A stretch of DNA of 64,000 bases from Chryseobacterium sp. Its GTDB lineage: Bacteria; Bacteroidota; Bacteroidia; Flavobacteriales; Weeksellaceae. Location of the stretch: NCBI RefSeq assembly GCF_008014695.1, contig NZ_VOXE01000003.1:372001-436000 (forward strand), written 5' to 3'. Under the pieces are notes generated by a model. That model was not told the DNA's origin. It did not search any database and saw only the letters and a program-made list of their open reading frames with translations. Made by a program: the position numbers and the translations under genes. Positions 33,677 to 42,459 of this stretch are shown piece by piece (position 1 is the stretch's first letter; every line of letters begins with the position of its first letter).

Positions 33677-33737
33677 AAAATGCGGTAAATAAATACCGGA
33701 ACAAATCAATTTTTACAACCAAGCTGTAAATTAATTA

Positions 33738-34808
33738 ATGAAGTATTTAAAAGGACTGGATACCTTAAGAGCATTGGCGGCTTTTATTGTTGTATTTGAC
33801 CATTTGGAATTAATTAAACAATCCAATAAATTGTACAATCTTGTAGATCACCCGACAGTAATTTATCCTGATGGTCATTTATCGGTTATGCTTTTTTTTG
33901 TGATAAGTGGTTTTTTAATTACCTATCTTTTATTGGTTGAGAAAGAAAAATACGGCACAGTTAGTATTAAAAATTTTTATATAAGAAGAATTTTAAGAAT
34001 ATGGCCTCTATATTACATGGTCCTGTTCCTTTCCTATGTTATTTTTCAGCCCGATTATTCCTTATTGAGAATTATTTTACCTACTCTTATTTTGCCAAAT
34101 ATTGCTTACGCCTTTAATGAAGTTTGGGACGTGAGCCCTCAAATATGGTCTATTGGAGCAGAGGAGCAGTTTTATATTTTCTGGCCTGTCATTTTTCTTT
34201 TCATCATTAAAAAAAAGACAGTACAATATTTTCTTCTCTTGATCATAGGTCTCACAATTTTACCCTATTTTCTCAAATTTGTAAACCTGATATTTATTAA
34301 CAGCAATGAGGTTTATAACGTAATTACGAGGTTTTTCTATGGAACAAAGTTTAACAGTCTTATTATGGGCGCTCTTTCTGGCTTCATCTACTTTAAGAAT
34401 AGATACAGAACTGGCTTTCAGAAATATAATTGGCTCAAAATAGCAATTACCTTCCTCCCATTTGTGCTGTGGTTTTTTCAGTTCAGATTAAACCATTTAA
34501 ATGATGATTTTTATTCCTTACTATTTTCATTTTCTGTCTTTCAGATCGTCGGCAATTCAAAAATAAAAATTGATAATCCTGTAACGAAATTTCTGGGCAG
34601 AATTTCTTACGGTATCTATCTTTACCATTGGATTATTATTGTATTTTTAGTGAAATATATTCCAAGAACAGATAATGTCGCGCTGTATAATTTGATCTTA
34701 TACTTTTCCGCAATTTCAATTACGGTTATAATCTCCTGGTTATCATTCGTTACGTATGAGAGATATTTTCTCAATATGAAAAAGAAGTATGAAATGCACA
34801 AACCGTAA
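33738..34808 (+). CDS. Acyltransferase family membrane protein (OafA/YrhL type)
   Basis: 356 residues, about ten helices, Acyl_transf_3 family. Family landmarks: GLDTLRALAAFIVVFDHL with the catalytic-type histidine, FFVISGFLITYLLL, the RRILRIWPLYY arginine motif, and WSIGAEEQFYIFWP. These enzymes O-acetylate surface sugars such as LPS O-antigen or capsule. The gene is strikingly AT-rich: lines 33961 and 34261 have 12 and 17 G/C per 60, against 26 in line 35041 of serS. It lies between two copies of the serS 3' end, which strongly suggests acquisition from outside. Confidence 0.92.
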   Translation: MKYLKGLDTLRALAAFIVVFDHLELIKQSNKLYNLVDHPTVIYPDGHLSVMLFFVISGFLITYLLLVEKEKYGTVSIKNFYIRRILRIWPLYYMVLFLSYVIFQPDYSLLRIILPTLILPNIAYAFNEVWDVSPQIWSIGAEEQFYIFWPVIFLFIIKKKTVQYFLLLIIGLTILPYFLKFVNLIFINSNEVYNVITRFFYGTKFNSLIMGALSGFIYFKNRYRTGFQKYNWLKIAITFLPFVLWFFQFRLNHLNDDFYSLLFSFSVFQIVGNSKIKIDNPVTKFLGRISYGIYLYHWIIIVFLVKYIPRTDNVALYNLILYFSAISITVIISWLSFVTYERYFLNMKKKYEMHKP

Positions 34809-34849
34809 TGGGAAAGAATTCACAACTGCTGATAAATGATAACTTCGCT

Positions 34850-36118
34850 TTAATTAATCACGTCAAATTTTGTGTAGGCTGCAATTTTTGCAGGAATTTT
34901 AATCCCATTTTCGGTTTGATTATTTTCCAAAAGTGCGGCCATAATTCTCGGTAAAGCCAAAGCAGAGCCGTTCAGGGTATGAACGAGCTGTGTTTTTCCG
35001 TCGCTTTTAAATCTGCATTTCAAACGGTTTGCCTGAAATGTTTCGAAATTGGAAACAGAAGAAACTTCCAGCCATTTTTCCTGAGCAGCGCTCCAAACCT
35101 CAAAATCGTAAGTCATGGATGAAGTGAAGCCCATATCTCCTCCACAAAGCCTTAAAACCCGGAAAGGCAGTTCAAGGTCTGTTAAAAGTGATTTAACGTG
35201 CTCAACCATCTCTTCGAGGGCGGCATAAGAGTTTTCGGGCTTTTCCAGCCTTACAATTTCCACTTTTTCGAATTGGTGGAGTCTGTTCAAACCACGAACG
35301 TGAGCGCCGTAGCTTCCGGCTTCCCGTCGGTAACATTGGGAAAATGCGGTATTTTTTATAGGGAGGTCTTTTTCGTCGAGCAAAACATCGCGGTATAAAT
35401 TCGTTACGGGAACTTCCGCCGTCGGAATCAGATACAGATTGTCTTCATTTGCAAAATACATCTGTCCTTCTTTGTCCGGAAGCTGCCCGGTTCCGTACCC
35501 TGAAGCTTCATTTACCACATGCGGCGGATTGACTTCCAGATAACCTGCATCGGTGTTTTTATCCAAAAAATACTGAACCAAAGACCGCTGCAGCCGCGCT
35601 CCTTTTCCGAAATAAACCGGAAAACCTGCTCCGGCAATTTTAACGCCGAGTTCAAAATCAATTAAACTGTATTTTTTTGCGAGGTCCCAGTGCGGAATGG
35701 CGCCTTCGCCCAAACCTTCCACATCGTGAGACTGAAAGATGATTTCATTATCTTCTGCTGCAGTTCCTGCCACTACCTTTTCATGAGGGATATTCGGAAT
35801 AAGGTAAAGGATTTCCAGCAGTTTTGCTTCAGCATCCTTTAATTTTTGCTGAAGTTCCTGGGCATTTTCCTTGAATTCTGCTGTCTTTGATTTAGCAGCT
35901 TCGGCTTCCTCTTTTTTACCTTCCTTCATCAGAATACCGATTTCTTTCGAAATTTTATTCATCTCCGCCAGATTCTGGTCAAGGGCGAACTGGTATTTTT
36001 TTCTTTCATCATCAACTTCGATGGCGTTATCCACCAAATCCAGCTGCTTGAAATTCCTCTTGTTTAGACCCTGCAGAACGCGGTCTTTGTTTTCGCGCAA
36101 AAAATTAACCTGTAACAT
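34850..36118 (-). CDS. serS: Seryl-tRNA synthetase
   Basis: 422 residues, standard size. An N-terminal helical arm (MLQVNFLRENKDRVLQGLNKRNF, then a coiled coil rich in K and E to about residue 105) binds the tRNA-Ser long arm. The class II core has motif 2 FSQCYRREAGSYG...RGLNRLHQFEKVEI and motif 3 near the end (NGSALALPRIMAALLEN). It charges tRNA-Ser, and tRNA-Sec where present. No terminator is seen in the 41 bases to the convergent acyltransferase stop. A decayed second 3' end with a good terminator lies 1.2 kb further on. Confidence 0.97.
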   Translation of the reverse strand: MLQVNFLRENKDRVLQGLNKRNFKQLDLVDNAIEVDDERKKYQFALDQNLAEMNKISKEIGILMKEGKKEEAEAAKSKTAEFKENAQELQQKLKDAEAKLLEILYLIPNIPHEKVVAGTAAEDNEIIFQSHDVEGLGEGAIPHWDLAKKYSLIDFELGVKIAGAGFPVYFGKGARLQRSLVQYFLDKNTDAGYLEVNPPHVVNEASGYGTGQLPDKEGQMYFANEDNLYLIPTAEVPVTNLYRDVLLDEKDLPIKNTAFSQCYRREAGSYGAHVRGLNRLHQFEKVEIVRLEKPENSYAALEEMVEHVKSLLTDLELPFRVLRLCGGDMGFTSSMTYDFEVWSAAQEKWLEVSSVSNFETFQANRLKCRFKSDGKTQLVHTLNGSALALPRIMAALLENNQTENGIKIPAKIAAYTKFDVIN

Positions 36119-36178
36119 CGTAAAATAATTGATAATTGATATATGAAGTCCGAACGCTCTGTCGGCCAGTAAAGTGTG

Positions 36179-36187
36179 GCAAATTTA
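36179..36187 (-). promoter_or_regulatory. -7 box of serS
   Basis: TAAATTTGC on the minus strand, giving a leader of about 55 bases to the ATG at 36118. Confidence 0.5.
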
Positions 36188-36214
36188 CAATTTTAAAATT
36201 TCCCGAACCGAAAT

Positions 36215-36712
36215 TTATTTCTGGATTTTAATGATATTGGGTGCTCCCTCTACTTTCGTGAAAGACAGAACACCGTTATACCAGACTTTTGAAATCTGAA
36301 AAAGTGTTGATGAGAAATGATATTGAAGAGTGAGGGTATCATTCGTGATGACCTGAGTGGAATCATTGATTTTTTTGGTAAGATTCAGGGCGATTTTTGA
36401 TTCGTAGGTTTTGGAATCGGCGGTGGAGTCAATTCTTATTCTTCTCGCTCCTGCAATATATTCCAGATAACTGTGGAGGTCGGCATCTTTTTTAATGCTG
36501 AAAGGGGCCGGTGCGTTGTCGGTAAGCCCGTTGATATCGTTCATCGCCACATTGATGTATGCCCCGGGGAGAGTCGCATCAAGCATATCAGTTCCTGCAG
36601 AGTCAATGTACAGTTGAAGCGTCTGATCGATCCGCTGAATATCATCATCATTTCCTCGGCAGGAAAGCAGCAAAAAAAGGACGGTGCAGAAACCAAAAAA
36701 AGCATTTTTCAT
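36215..36712 (-). CDS. Hypothetical lipoprotein at the end of the polysaccharide operon
   Basis: 165 residues with a signal peptide and lipobox (CTVLFLLLSCRGND, cysteine near residue 18). The rest is a soluble beta-rich domain with no recognised family. It begins 15 bases after the flippase stop, so it is co-transcribed with the surface-sugar genes; whether it works with them is unknown. Confidence 0.8.
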   Translation of the reverse strand: MKNAFFGFCTVLFLLLSCRGNDDDIQRIDQTLQLYIDSAGTDMLDATLPGAYINVAMNDINGLTDNAPAPFSIKKDADLHSYLEYIAGARRIRIDSTADSKTYESKIALNLTKKINDSTQVITNDTLTLQYHFSSTLFQISKVWYNGVLSFTKVEGAPNIIKIQK

Positions 36713-36727
36713 AAAAACAAAGATAAT

Positions 36728-37975
36728 TTATTTTAAAGATTTCAGATACTGCAGGAACGCGAAAAGCAACAGTACCCCGGAAATTAACATGCTTACCGTC
36801 AAACTTAAAGCCATTCCCCTGATTCCTGCTTCCGGAACCAAAAACCAGGAAAAGAGCAATAAACAAAACAGCGTGAAAGCCGAAACCGCAGTATTGATCT
36901 TCATTTTTCCAACGGCGGAAAGCATATTTCCATAAAGATTCCGCAAAAGCATGTTGAAACAGAAACCGGCCAATAACAAGGCGAAAATCAGTGAATTATC
37001 CGTATATTTTGCACTGAAAAAAAGATGCAGAATATCTTCCCTCCAGAGAAAACCAACGGCGAAAATGATAATCGTGAGCGGAATAAAAATCCTGTAATAA
37101 TTGGAAATATACCGCTTCAGGAAGTTTTTGTCCTTATAGTTCCGTGCCAAAGAAGGGAAATCGCTTTGCATAAAAGTCAAGGCGAGAAAAGTGATATTGG
37201 CCGGAATCAGAATGGCCACTTTGTAATTTGCCACCGCATTTTCATTGGTGAGGAAACTCAGAAAAAGAACATCAGCAGAAAAAAGCATATCCGATAGCAA
37301 CGCGGTTGCAGAGGCGTGAAGCCCGTAATTCCAGATTTCCTTTTTCTTAAAACTAAAAATTTCGTTTGAATAATCGAATAAGTCTTTTCTGTACCAAAAG
37401 AAGCAGAGAAAAGGGGTTGCTGCCATCGCGATAAGGTATCCGTGCAGTCCGCAAAAATAAGAAAGCGTAAGAAGAAGGATGAGTCCTGAAATATTCACAA
37501 AATTGCTGACGCGTGCAAAGCCTCTGTTGTTGCCGTTAATTCTGAGATCCGACTGAATGTGGTTGAGAAAGAAGAAGCCAGCGAGCCGCACTCCAAAAAA
37601 AAGAAACATCAGCAGAATATCTTCATACTTTTTTATGAAGAAAAAACTCACAGCCAGAAAAACAATACTCAGTAACATCTGATAACGGAATCCCGTAACC
37701 AGCAGGTATTTGGAGAGTGCTTTTTTGCCGGAAGACTCCTCGGCCAGCGAACCGAAACGCAGCAAACTTTGCTGGCTTCCGAAGCCGCTGAACGGAGCAA
37801 AAATGGCAAACACAGATGCCACAATGCTCACCACGCCAAATTCATTTTCCGGCAGAAGGCGGATAATAAATAATGACCCCAGAAACGCACAGAGTTTTGC
37901 AATCAGAAGCGAAAGGAAGACGTGTTGACCCTTGTTCTGTATAAAGCTTCGCAAAAATTCCTGCAGGTTTTTCAC
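36728..37975 (-). CDS. Polysaccharide flippase (Wzx/MATE-like, polysaccharide biosynthesis protein family)
   Basis: 415 residues, about 12 helices, with the N-terminal family pattern FIQNKGQHVFLSLLIAKLCAFLGSLFIIRLLPENEFGVVSI (split over residues 11-50). It flips lipid-linked glycans across the inner membrane. The start codon is GTG at 37975, immediately after the stop codon of the asparagine-synthase-like gene (TAAGTG, zero-base gap), a clear sign of coupling. Confidence 0.88.
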   Translation of the reverse strand: MKNLQEFLRSFIQNKGQHVFLSLLIAKLCAFLGSLFIIRLLPENEFGVVSIVASVFAIFAPFSGFGSQQSLLRFGSLAEESSGKKALSKYLLVTGFRYQMLLSIVFLAVSFFFIKKYEDILLMFLFFGVRLAGFFFLNHIQSDLRINGNNRGFARVSNFVNISGLILLLTLSYFCGLHGYLIAMAATPFLCFFWYRKDLFDYSNEIFSFKKKEIWNYGLHASATALLSDMLFSADVLFLSFLTNENAVANYKVAILIPANITFLALTFMQSDFPSLARNYKDKNFLKRYISNYYRIFIPLTIIIFAVGFLWREDILHLFFSAKYTDNSLIFALLLAGFCFNMLLRNLYGNMLSAVGKMKINTAVSAFTLFCLLLFSWFLVPEAGIRGMALSLTVSMLISGVLLLFAFLQYLKSLK

Positions 37976-39646
37976 TTAAAAATAGAGTTTAAATACCGAT
38001 AAAATATTTACAGCCTGGGATTTTGAATAAAAATCAGGAGAATCGAAAAGTACCAGAAGGTCTGCTGATAATTCAGGATAGGCCTGCACGCGATGAAGAT
38101 TTTCCTCAAAATATTTCTGATAATATTTCTGAATTTCGTTATCCTGATCAAAATAGTACTGATAAGGATACATGCTCGATTTTTGAGGGGTCTTAAGGAT
38201 TTTATCGTGTACGATTTTAAAACCTCTTTTCACCACCTGATCACCAAATGCTGTTTTCCATTTAGCATCCGGTTTCATTAGCGTGCGTTCCCACCGGTAT
38301 TTTGTAGCTTCAGGACAATGCTTTGCAATCCAGTCTAAATAAAAACGTTGCTTAAATTTCCATTTTTCGGGGATCGAAATGGCCATTTTCAACATTTCCT
38401 TCGTCATGAAAGGTGATGTTTGATATGCGTATTGCTGAATTACTTGCGCTCCTAAGACCGTTTTATTGCACGCAACATTCCTGAGATAAAATAATTCTTC
38501 CGATTCGTATAAATTTTTGGCATCGTCAAATGAAGTTCCGACTTTCGATAAAAAACTCCTGTTGATTATTAGTTTTTCTCCCTCAGGTTTGCGCCGGTAA
38601 GGAACTAAATTGAATCCGCCCAATATTCCGTCGCCTATTGCTCCGCCATGAACGATTTTAAAATCGGTCTCAGCCAGCCTTTCAAAAGCATAATTCACGT
38701 GTATTCCACCTGTGTAAAGACCACATCCTTCAGATATTTCGGTTAGTTTATCGATTTCTTTCAGGTAGCTGCCTCCATCTAATGGCTGAAATTCATATTT
38801 TATTTGGAAATCTTTGGCAATTTTTCTGGATATTTTTTCATCAAGATAGGAGGACTGTGAAAAACAGAAAGCGGTGTCAGGTTTTTTATTCATTTTAACG
38901 GCGTACAGCATTGCCGTTCTGCTGTCCAAACCGCCACTGATCAATGCAAAATGTTTTGATCTGTACTCGTCATCTTTACGATATTCAGCCTTGATATTTT
39001 CAGCAAACAGTTCATGGATTTCTTGGATAGCTTTTTCCTTGGAAAGAGCCCAATATGATATGTTTTCAAGAGAAAAATATCCTTTTTCTTTTATAGAGTG
39101 ATTTTCGAGGTCTATTTCTATATAATGTCCATCCAGAACTTTGAATACATCGCGGATTGGGGTAGCGTTTTCGAGCATGCTACCAAAACTAAGCAACTGA
39201 TAAATATTCTGAATGTCAGGAGTGGGATTTATCCCAGTAGTTTTCAGACTAGTACTCAGCCGTACGAGATTGCTGTCAATGAAAATTACATTATTTGTTT
39301 TGGCATAAAATACCCTTTGGGTAGCGGTTGGGTTGGTAAATACAAAAATCCTTTTTCTTACTTTATCCCAGATATATCCGCGAAATTCGCCTTCCAGTTC
39401 ATTGATGCACTTTTCCTTTTTTTCAGTATAAAATTTTAGAAACAATAAACTAAAATCGTTGAAATAGTACTCTTCGAGTAATTTTTTTTTGTTGAGGATG
39501 ACGCCTTCAACAGCCATTTCAACTCCGTCATTTTCCACCAAGAATGAATCATAATTTTCAGCTGAAAATAAGGTCTTTACTTTTTTATCTTTTATTTTTA
39601 AAGAAAATCCTGAATTCATTTGGTTGTCATTTAGCATACTGTGCAT
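37976..39646 (-). CDS. Asparagine-synthase-like ATP-pyrophosphatase protein in a glycan operon
   Basis: 556 residues. The C-terminal domain has the PP-loop SGGLDSR (237-243) of the asparagine synthase/N-type ATP pyrophosphatase group. The N-terminal part resembles the glutaminase fold (ELEGEFRGYIWDKVRKRIFVFTNP) but lacks the obligatory N-terminal catalytic cysteine, so it cannot use glutamine the usual way. Such proteins recur in surface-glycan clusters, possibly adding an amide to a sugar acid; that is inference. The start is uncertain: ATG at 39646, 39637 or 39619, the first two overlapping the methyltransferase end by 16 or 7 bases. Confidence 0.82.
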   Translation of the reverse strand: MHSMLNDNQMNSGFSLKIKDKKVKTLFSAENYDSFLVENDGVEMAVEGVILNKKKLLEEYYFNDFSLLFLKFYTEKKEKCINELEGEFRGYIWDKVRKRIFVFTNPTATQRVFYAKTNNVIFIDSNLVRLSTSLKTTGINPTPDIQNIYQLLSFGSMLENATPIRDVFKVLDGHYIEIDLENHSIKEKGYFSLENISYWALSKEKAIQEIHELFAENIKAEYRKDDEYRSKHFALISGGLDSRTAMLYAVKMNKKPDTAFCFSQSSYLDEKISRKIAKDFQIKYEFQPLDGGSYLKEIDKLTEISEGCGLYTGGIHVNYAFERLAETDFKIVHGGAIGDGILGGFNLVPYRRKPEGEKLIINRSFLSKVGTSFDDAKNLYESEELFYLRNVACNKTVLGAQVIQQYAYQTSPFMTKEMLKMAISIPEKWKFKQRFYLDWIAKHCPEATKYRWERTLMKPDAKWKTAFGDQVVKRGFKIVHDKILKTPQKSSMYPYQYYFDQDNEIQKYYQKYFEENLHRVQAYPELSADLLVLFDSPDFYSKSQAVNILSVFKLYF

Positions 39647-40452
39647 TCAAATAAGGCATTGTAAGAATTTTCATTCTGGCTGAGAACCAGAGTTTTCCCG
39701 TAATTGAAATTGTCAAGAATATCCAGAATATCAGACTCTGAATGACCTGTGGACTCTAAAGCTTCGCTGTTAATCTCAATTAATAACTTTGGAGAAAACA
39801 TCCTGAGAATATTCGTCATGCCTTGGAGTGCTTTAAATTCCCCTCCTTCAATATCCATTTTAATGAAATCTATGCGTGTTATCTCATTTTCAGTGGCGTA
39901 GTCATCAAGACTCAGCGCAGAAACTTTTAATGTTGAAGTGAAATTTTTTAGATAAGCTGAAGCCATGCCCAAATTCCTTTCATTTTCATTGTACTTAATT
40001 TCTAACGTTGATTTCCGGTCTGAAATGGCCAGATTTTCGGTAATAATATTACGGAAATTATTCGTCTTCACATGCTTCTCGAGAATCTTATAGTTTGGTA
40101 AATAGGCCTCGAACGCATAAATTTTTCCGCGTTCACCTAAAACCACTGATGCATTCAGGGAGAACAATCCTATATTCGCACCTATATCAATAAAAACATC
40201 GCCTTTCCTGAGAGTCTGATAAAGAAAATCAATTTCCGGCTTTTCATAATCGCCTAGGAAATAAATCTGCTGCTGAATCCAGTCTTCCAGATCCAGATTT
40301 AACTTTATGGAATTCCTGTAGAGTATCTGCTTCCGAACATTCTTAAAAAGGTGATACGGACTGAAAAGATGCTGGTGAAACCCAAAATACTTCTTCCTGA
40401 AATAACCGATTTTAAAAATGTTCCGCCAAAAATTCGCTATAATATTTCTCAT
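39631..40452 (-). CDS. FkbM family methyltransferase
   Basis: 273 residues. The SAM-binding motif FIDIGANIGLFS (87-98), the acidic loop YAFEAYLPNY, and IDFIKMDIEGGEFKALQGM define the FkbM family, which O-methylates sugars or small molecules. Its ATG overlaps the end of the glycosyltransferase gene by 4 bases, and its end overlaps the asparagine-synthase-like gene. Likely modifies the glycan made by this operon. Confidence 0.9.
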   Translation of the reverse strand: MRNIIANFWRNIFKIGYFRKKYFGFHQHLFSPYHLFKNVRKQILYRNSIKLNLDLEDWIQQQIYFLGDYEKPEIDFLYQTLRKGDVFIDIGANIGLFSLNASVVLGERGKIYAFEAYLPNYKILEKHVKTNNFRNIITENLAISDRKSTLEIKYNENERNLGMASAYLKNFTSTLKVSALSLDDYATENEITRIDFIKMDIEGGEFKALQGMTNILRMFSPKLLIEINSEALESTGHSESDILDILDNFNYGKTLVLSQNENSYNALFECTVC

Positions 40453-41600
40453 GACAGATTTTGATTTACAGGATTCTTCAAAACCTCATCATAAACAGCG
40501 GTGAAAGCTTTCCCGATACTCTGTTTCGAAAAATTTTCAAGAACAAAATCCCTTAAATTAGTGGGATTCTGAAACATCGCCTGGTCTTTAATGAAAGATT
40601 CCATACTGGTATACAGTTCAGATTCATTGTTTTTCTCAATTAAAATACCGAAACCGGGTTTTACGAATTCAGGAACTCCGCCTACATTCGTCGCAATTAC
40701 AGGTTTTCCGCATGCATAGGATTCCAGAATAACGCATCCCTGCGTTTCATTCTCACTGAAAAGAATGAAACAGTCAGACTGTTGCATTTTTTCAGCCACC
40801 TCCTGGTAAGAAATGGCATCAAACACGTTAATATAGTGGTCGGCTTTTCGTCTGTGAACAAGCTTCCGAAGAGTTTCCGTATCGCCATCGCCACCTATTT
40901 CCAGTTTGACCGCGTATCCGTTTTCGTGTAATTTTATAACGGTTTCTATAATTTTGTCAGGCTTTTTTCGGGGAATTAAACTCGACAAATGAAGAAAATT
41001 AATTTCGGACTCCCTTTCTTTGTTGGCGATCGTAAAAACCTCTGTATCAACCACATTTGAAATTACTTTCATAGGGGAAATAATTCCTAGTTTTTTCAAT
41101 CCAGATTTTAGATTTTCGCTGACCGGCAGGACATATGAGGCCTGGTTGGCGATAAATGCCGCGGTTTTTTTTATGATGGCCGAAGTTTTAGGATGGTTTT
41201 CGGTCTGAAGTGATGTCCAGTGTTCCGTGATAACGAAAGGAATCTTGTATCTTTTTTTGAGATAAACAGCAAAAAGCATCGAATTGTGCAAAACATTTGC
41301 ATGAACAAGTTCCGGTCTCTGCATTTTTGAAAATCCTTTTTTATATGCATTCATTCTTCGAAAGAAATTCAGGATCGGATTTCCGGTGTTTTTATAGTAA
41401 ACAATTAAAGTACGGATGTCATTAATACTCTGATCGTCAAAAAGATAAATTTCCTGCTGGTTGAAGTCGCCCATGGCATGAAGGATTTCCACATCCTGAA
41501 GTTTTGAGACCGCTTCGGCATGGCGCTGCACAAAATTGCCGTTTGTAGGCTCCAGTTTATTGGGAAACCATGACGAGATGAAAAGTATTTTTTTTCTCAA
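40449..41600 (-). CDS. Glycosyltransferase family 4
   Basis: 383 residues, GT-B fold. N-terminal ILFISSWFPNKLEPTNGNFVQRH is the acceptor-domain start typical of GT4. The donor-binding motif E-x7-E is E285 and E293 in ENETQGCVILESYACGKPVIA. It transfers a sugar from a nucleotide donor. The start is TTG at 41600; there is no upstream ATG in frame and the N-terminal beta strand would otherwise be lost. First gene of a five-gene operon (GT4, FkbM, Asn-synthase-like, flippase, lipoprotein). Confidence 0.9.
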   Translation of the reverse strand: MRKKILFISSWFPNKLEPTNGNFVQRHAEAVSKLQDVEILHAMGDFNQQEIYLFDDQSINDIRTLIVYYKNTGNPILNFFRRMNAYKKGFSKMQRPELVHANVLHNSMLFAVYLKKRYKIPFVITEHWTSLQTENHPKTSAIIKKTAAFIANQASYVLPVSENLKSGLKKLGIISPMKVISNVVDTEVFTIANKERESEINFLHLSSLIPRKKPDKIIETVIKLHENGYAVKLEIGGDGDTETLRKLVHRRKADHYINVFDAISYQEVAEKMQQSDCFILFSENETQGCVILESYACGKPVIATNVGGVPEFVKPGFGILIEKNNESELYTSMESFIKDQAMFQNPTNLRDFVLENFSKQSIGKAFTAVYDEVLKNPVNQNLS

Positions 41601-41616
41601 AATCTATTTGTAATAT

Positions 41617-41624
41617 TATCTTTG
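41617..41624 (+). promoter_or_regulatory. -7 box of the 41650 methyltransferase gene
   Basis: TATCTTTG, 25 bases before the ATG, in the 49-base gap between divergent genes. Confidence 0.45.
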
Positions 41625-41649
41625 TTGGAACTTACATTCCCATATCAAT

Positions 41650-42459
41650 ATGCAGTCTAAATTTAAAAAATTCCTGTCATTTATTTCCGGTATTTCTCGT
41701 CGCCCCAGCTTAATCAATTTGGTGACCAACAGCAATGAGGTATTGAAGAGGAACTTTTTACAAAAATACCCTAATATTTTATTTTTGCCCCAAATAGAAA
41801 TAAAAGATTTAGCTGATAAGCCGCTAACGGAAAAGATAGAGAGTTTTTTACTCGACGGCAGTTCCCTGATCACAGATCTGCATTTACTCATGACACTAGC
41901 CAACAGAGAAAACTGCAGAAGTTATCTTGAAATCGGCACATGGAGGGGCGAAAGTGCCTACAATGTTGCTAAAATCCTTGATGAATGTGTTACCGTAAAT
42001 CTTTCGGCTCAGGAAATGAAGGAAATGGGCTGGAATCCGAAATATGCAGAACAGCACGGAATCCTCTCCGGAAAAAATCCGGGAATTCAACATTTGGAGG
42101 CCAATACAAAAGAGTTTGATTTCAGTTCACTGCAGAAAAAATATGACCTGATCTTTATCGACGGCGACCATTCGTATGAAATGGTCCTAAATGATACCAG
42201 AAAAGTCTTTACAGATCTCGTACACGAAAATTCCGTGGTGGTATGGCACGATTATGCGTATAATCCGCAAAAAGTGCGTTATGAAGTGTTTAAAGCTATT
42301 TTGGACGGCGTTGGGAAACAAAACCTATCATTCCTTTACCATCCAAAAAATACGATATGCGCAGTTTTCTATAAAGGAGATATACCGTCTTCTGTTTTTG
42401 ATGAAATGGAAATGCCCACTAAAATATTTGAAATTTCTGTGGAAGAGAAATCCTTTTAA
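41650..42459 (+). CDS. SAM-dependent methyltransferase (Methyltransf_24 type)
   Basis: 269 residues. Motif I YLEIGTWRGESA (92-103) and motif IV YDLIFIDGDHSYE (DGDH at 171-174) place it in the class I Methyltransf_24 group, often found in glycan clusters. Divergent from the glycosyltransferase operon and probably part of the same surface-sugar locus. Its TAA overlaps the stop of the convergent gene (TTAA). Confidence 0.87.
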   Translation: MQSKFKKFLSFISGISRRPSLINLVTNSNEVLKRNFLQKYPNILFLPQIEIKDLADKPLTEKIESFLLDGSSLITDLHLLMTLANRENCRSYLEIGTWRGESAYNVAKILDECVTVNLSAQEMKEMGWNPKYAEQHGILSGKNPGIQHLEANTKEFDFSSLQKKYDLIFIDGDHSYEMVLNDTRKVFTDLVHENSVVVWHDYAYNPQKVRYEVFKAILDGVGKQNLSFLYHPKNTICAVFYKGDIPSSVFDEMEMPTKIFEISVEEKSF

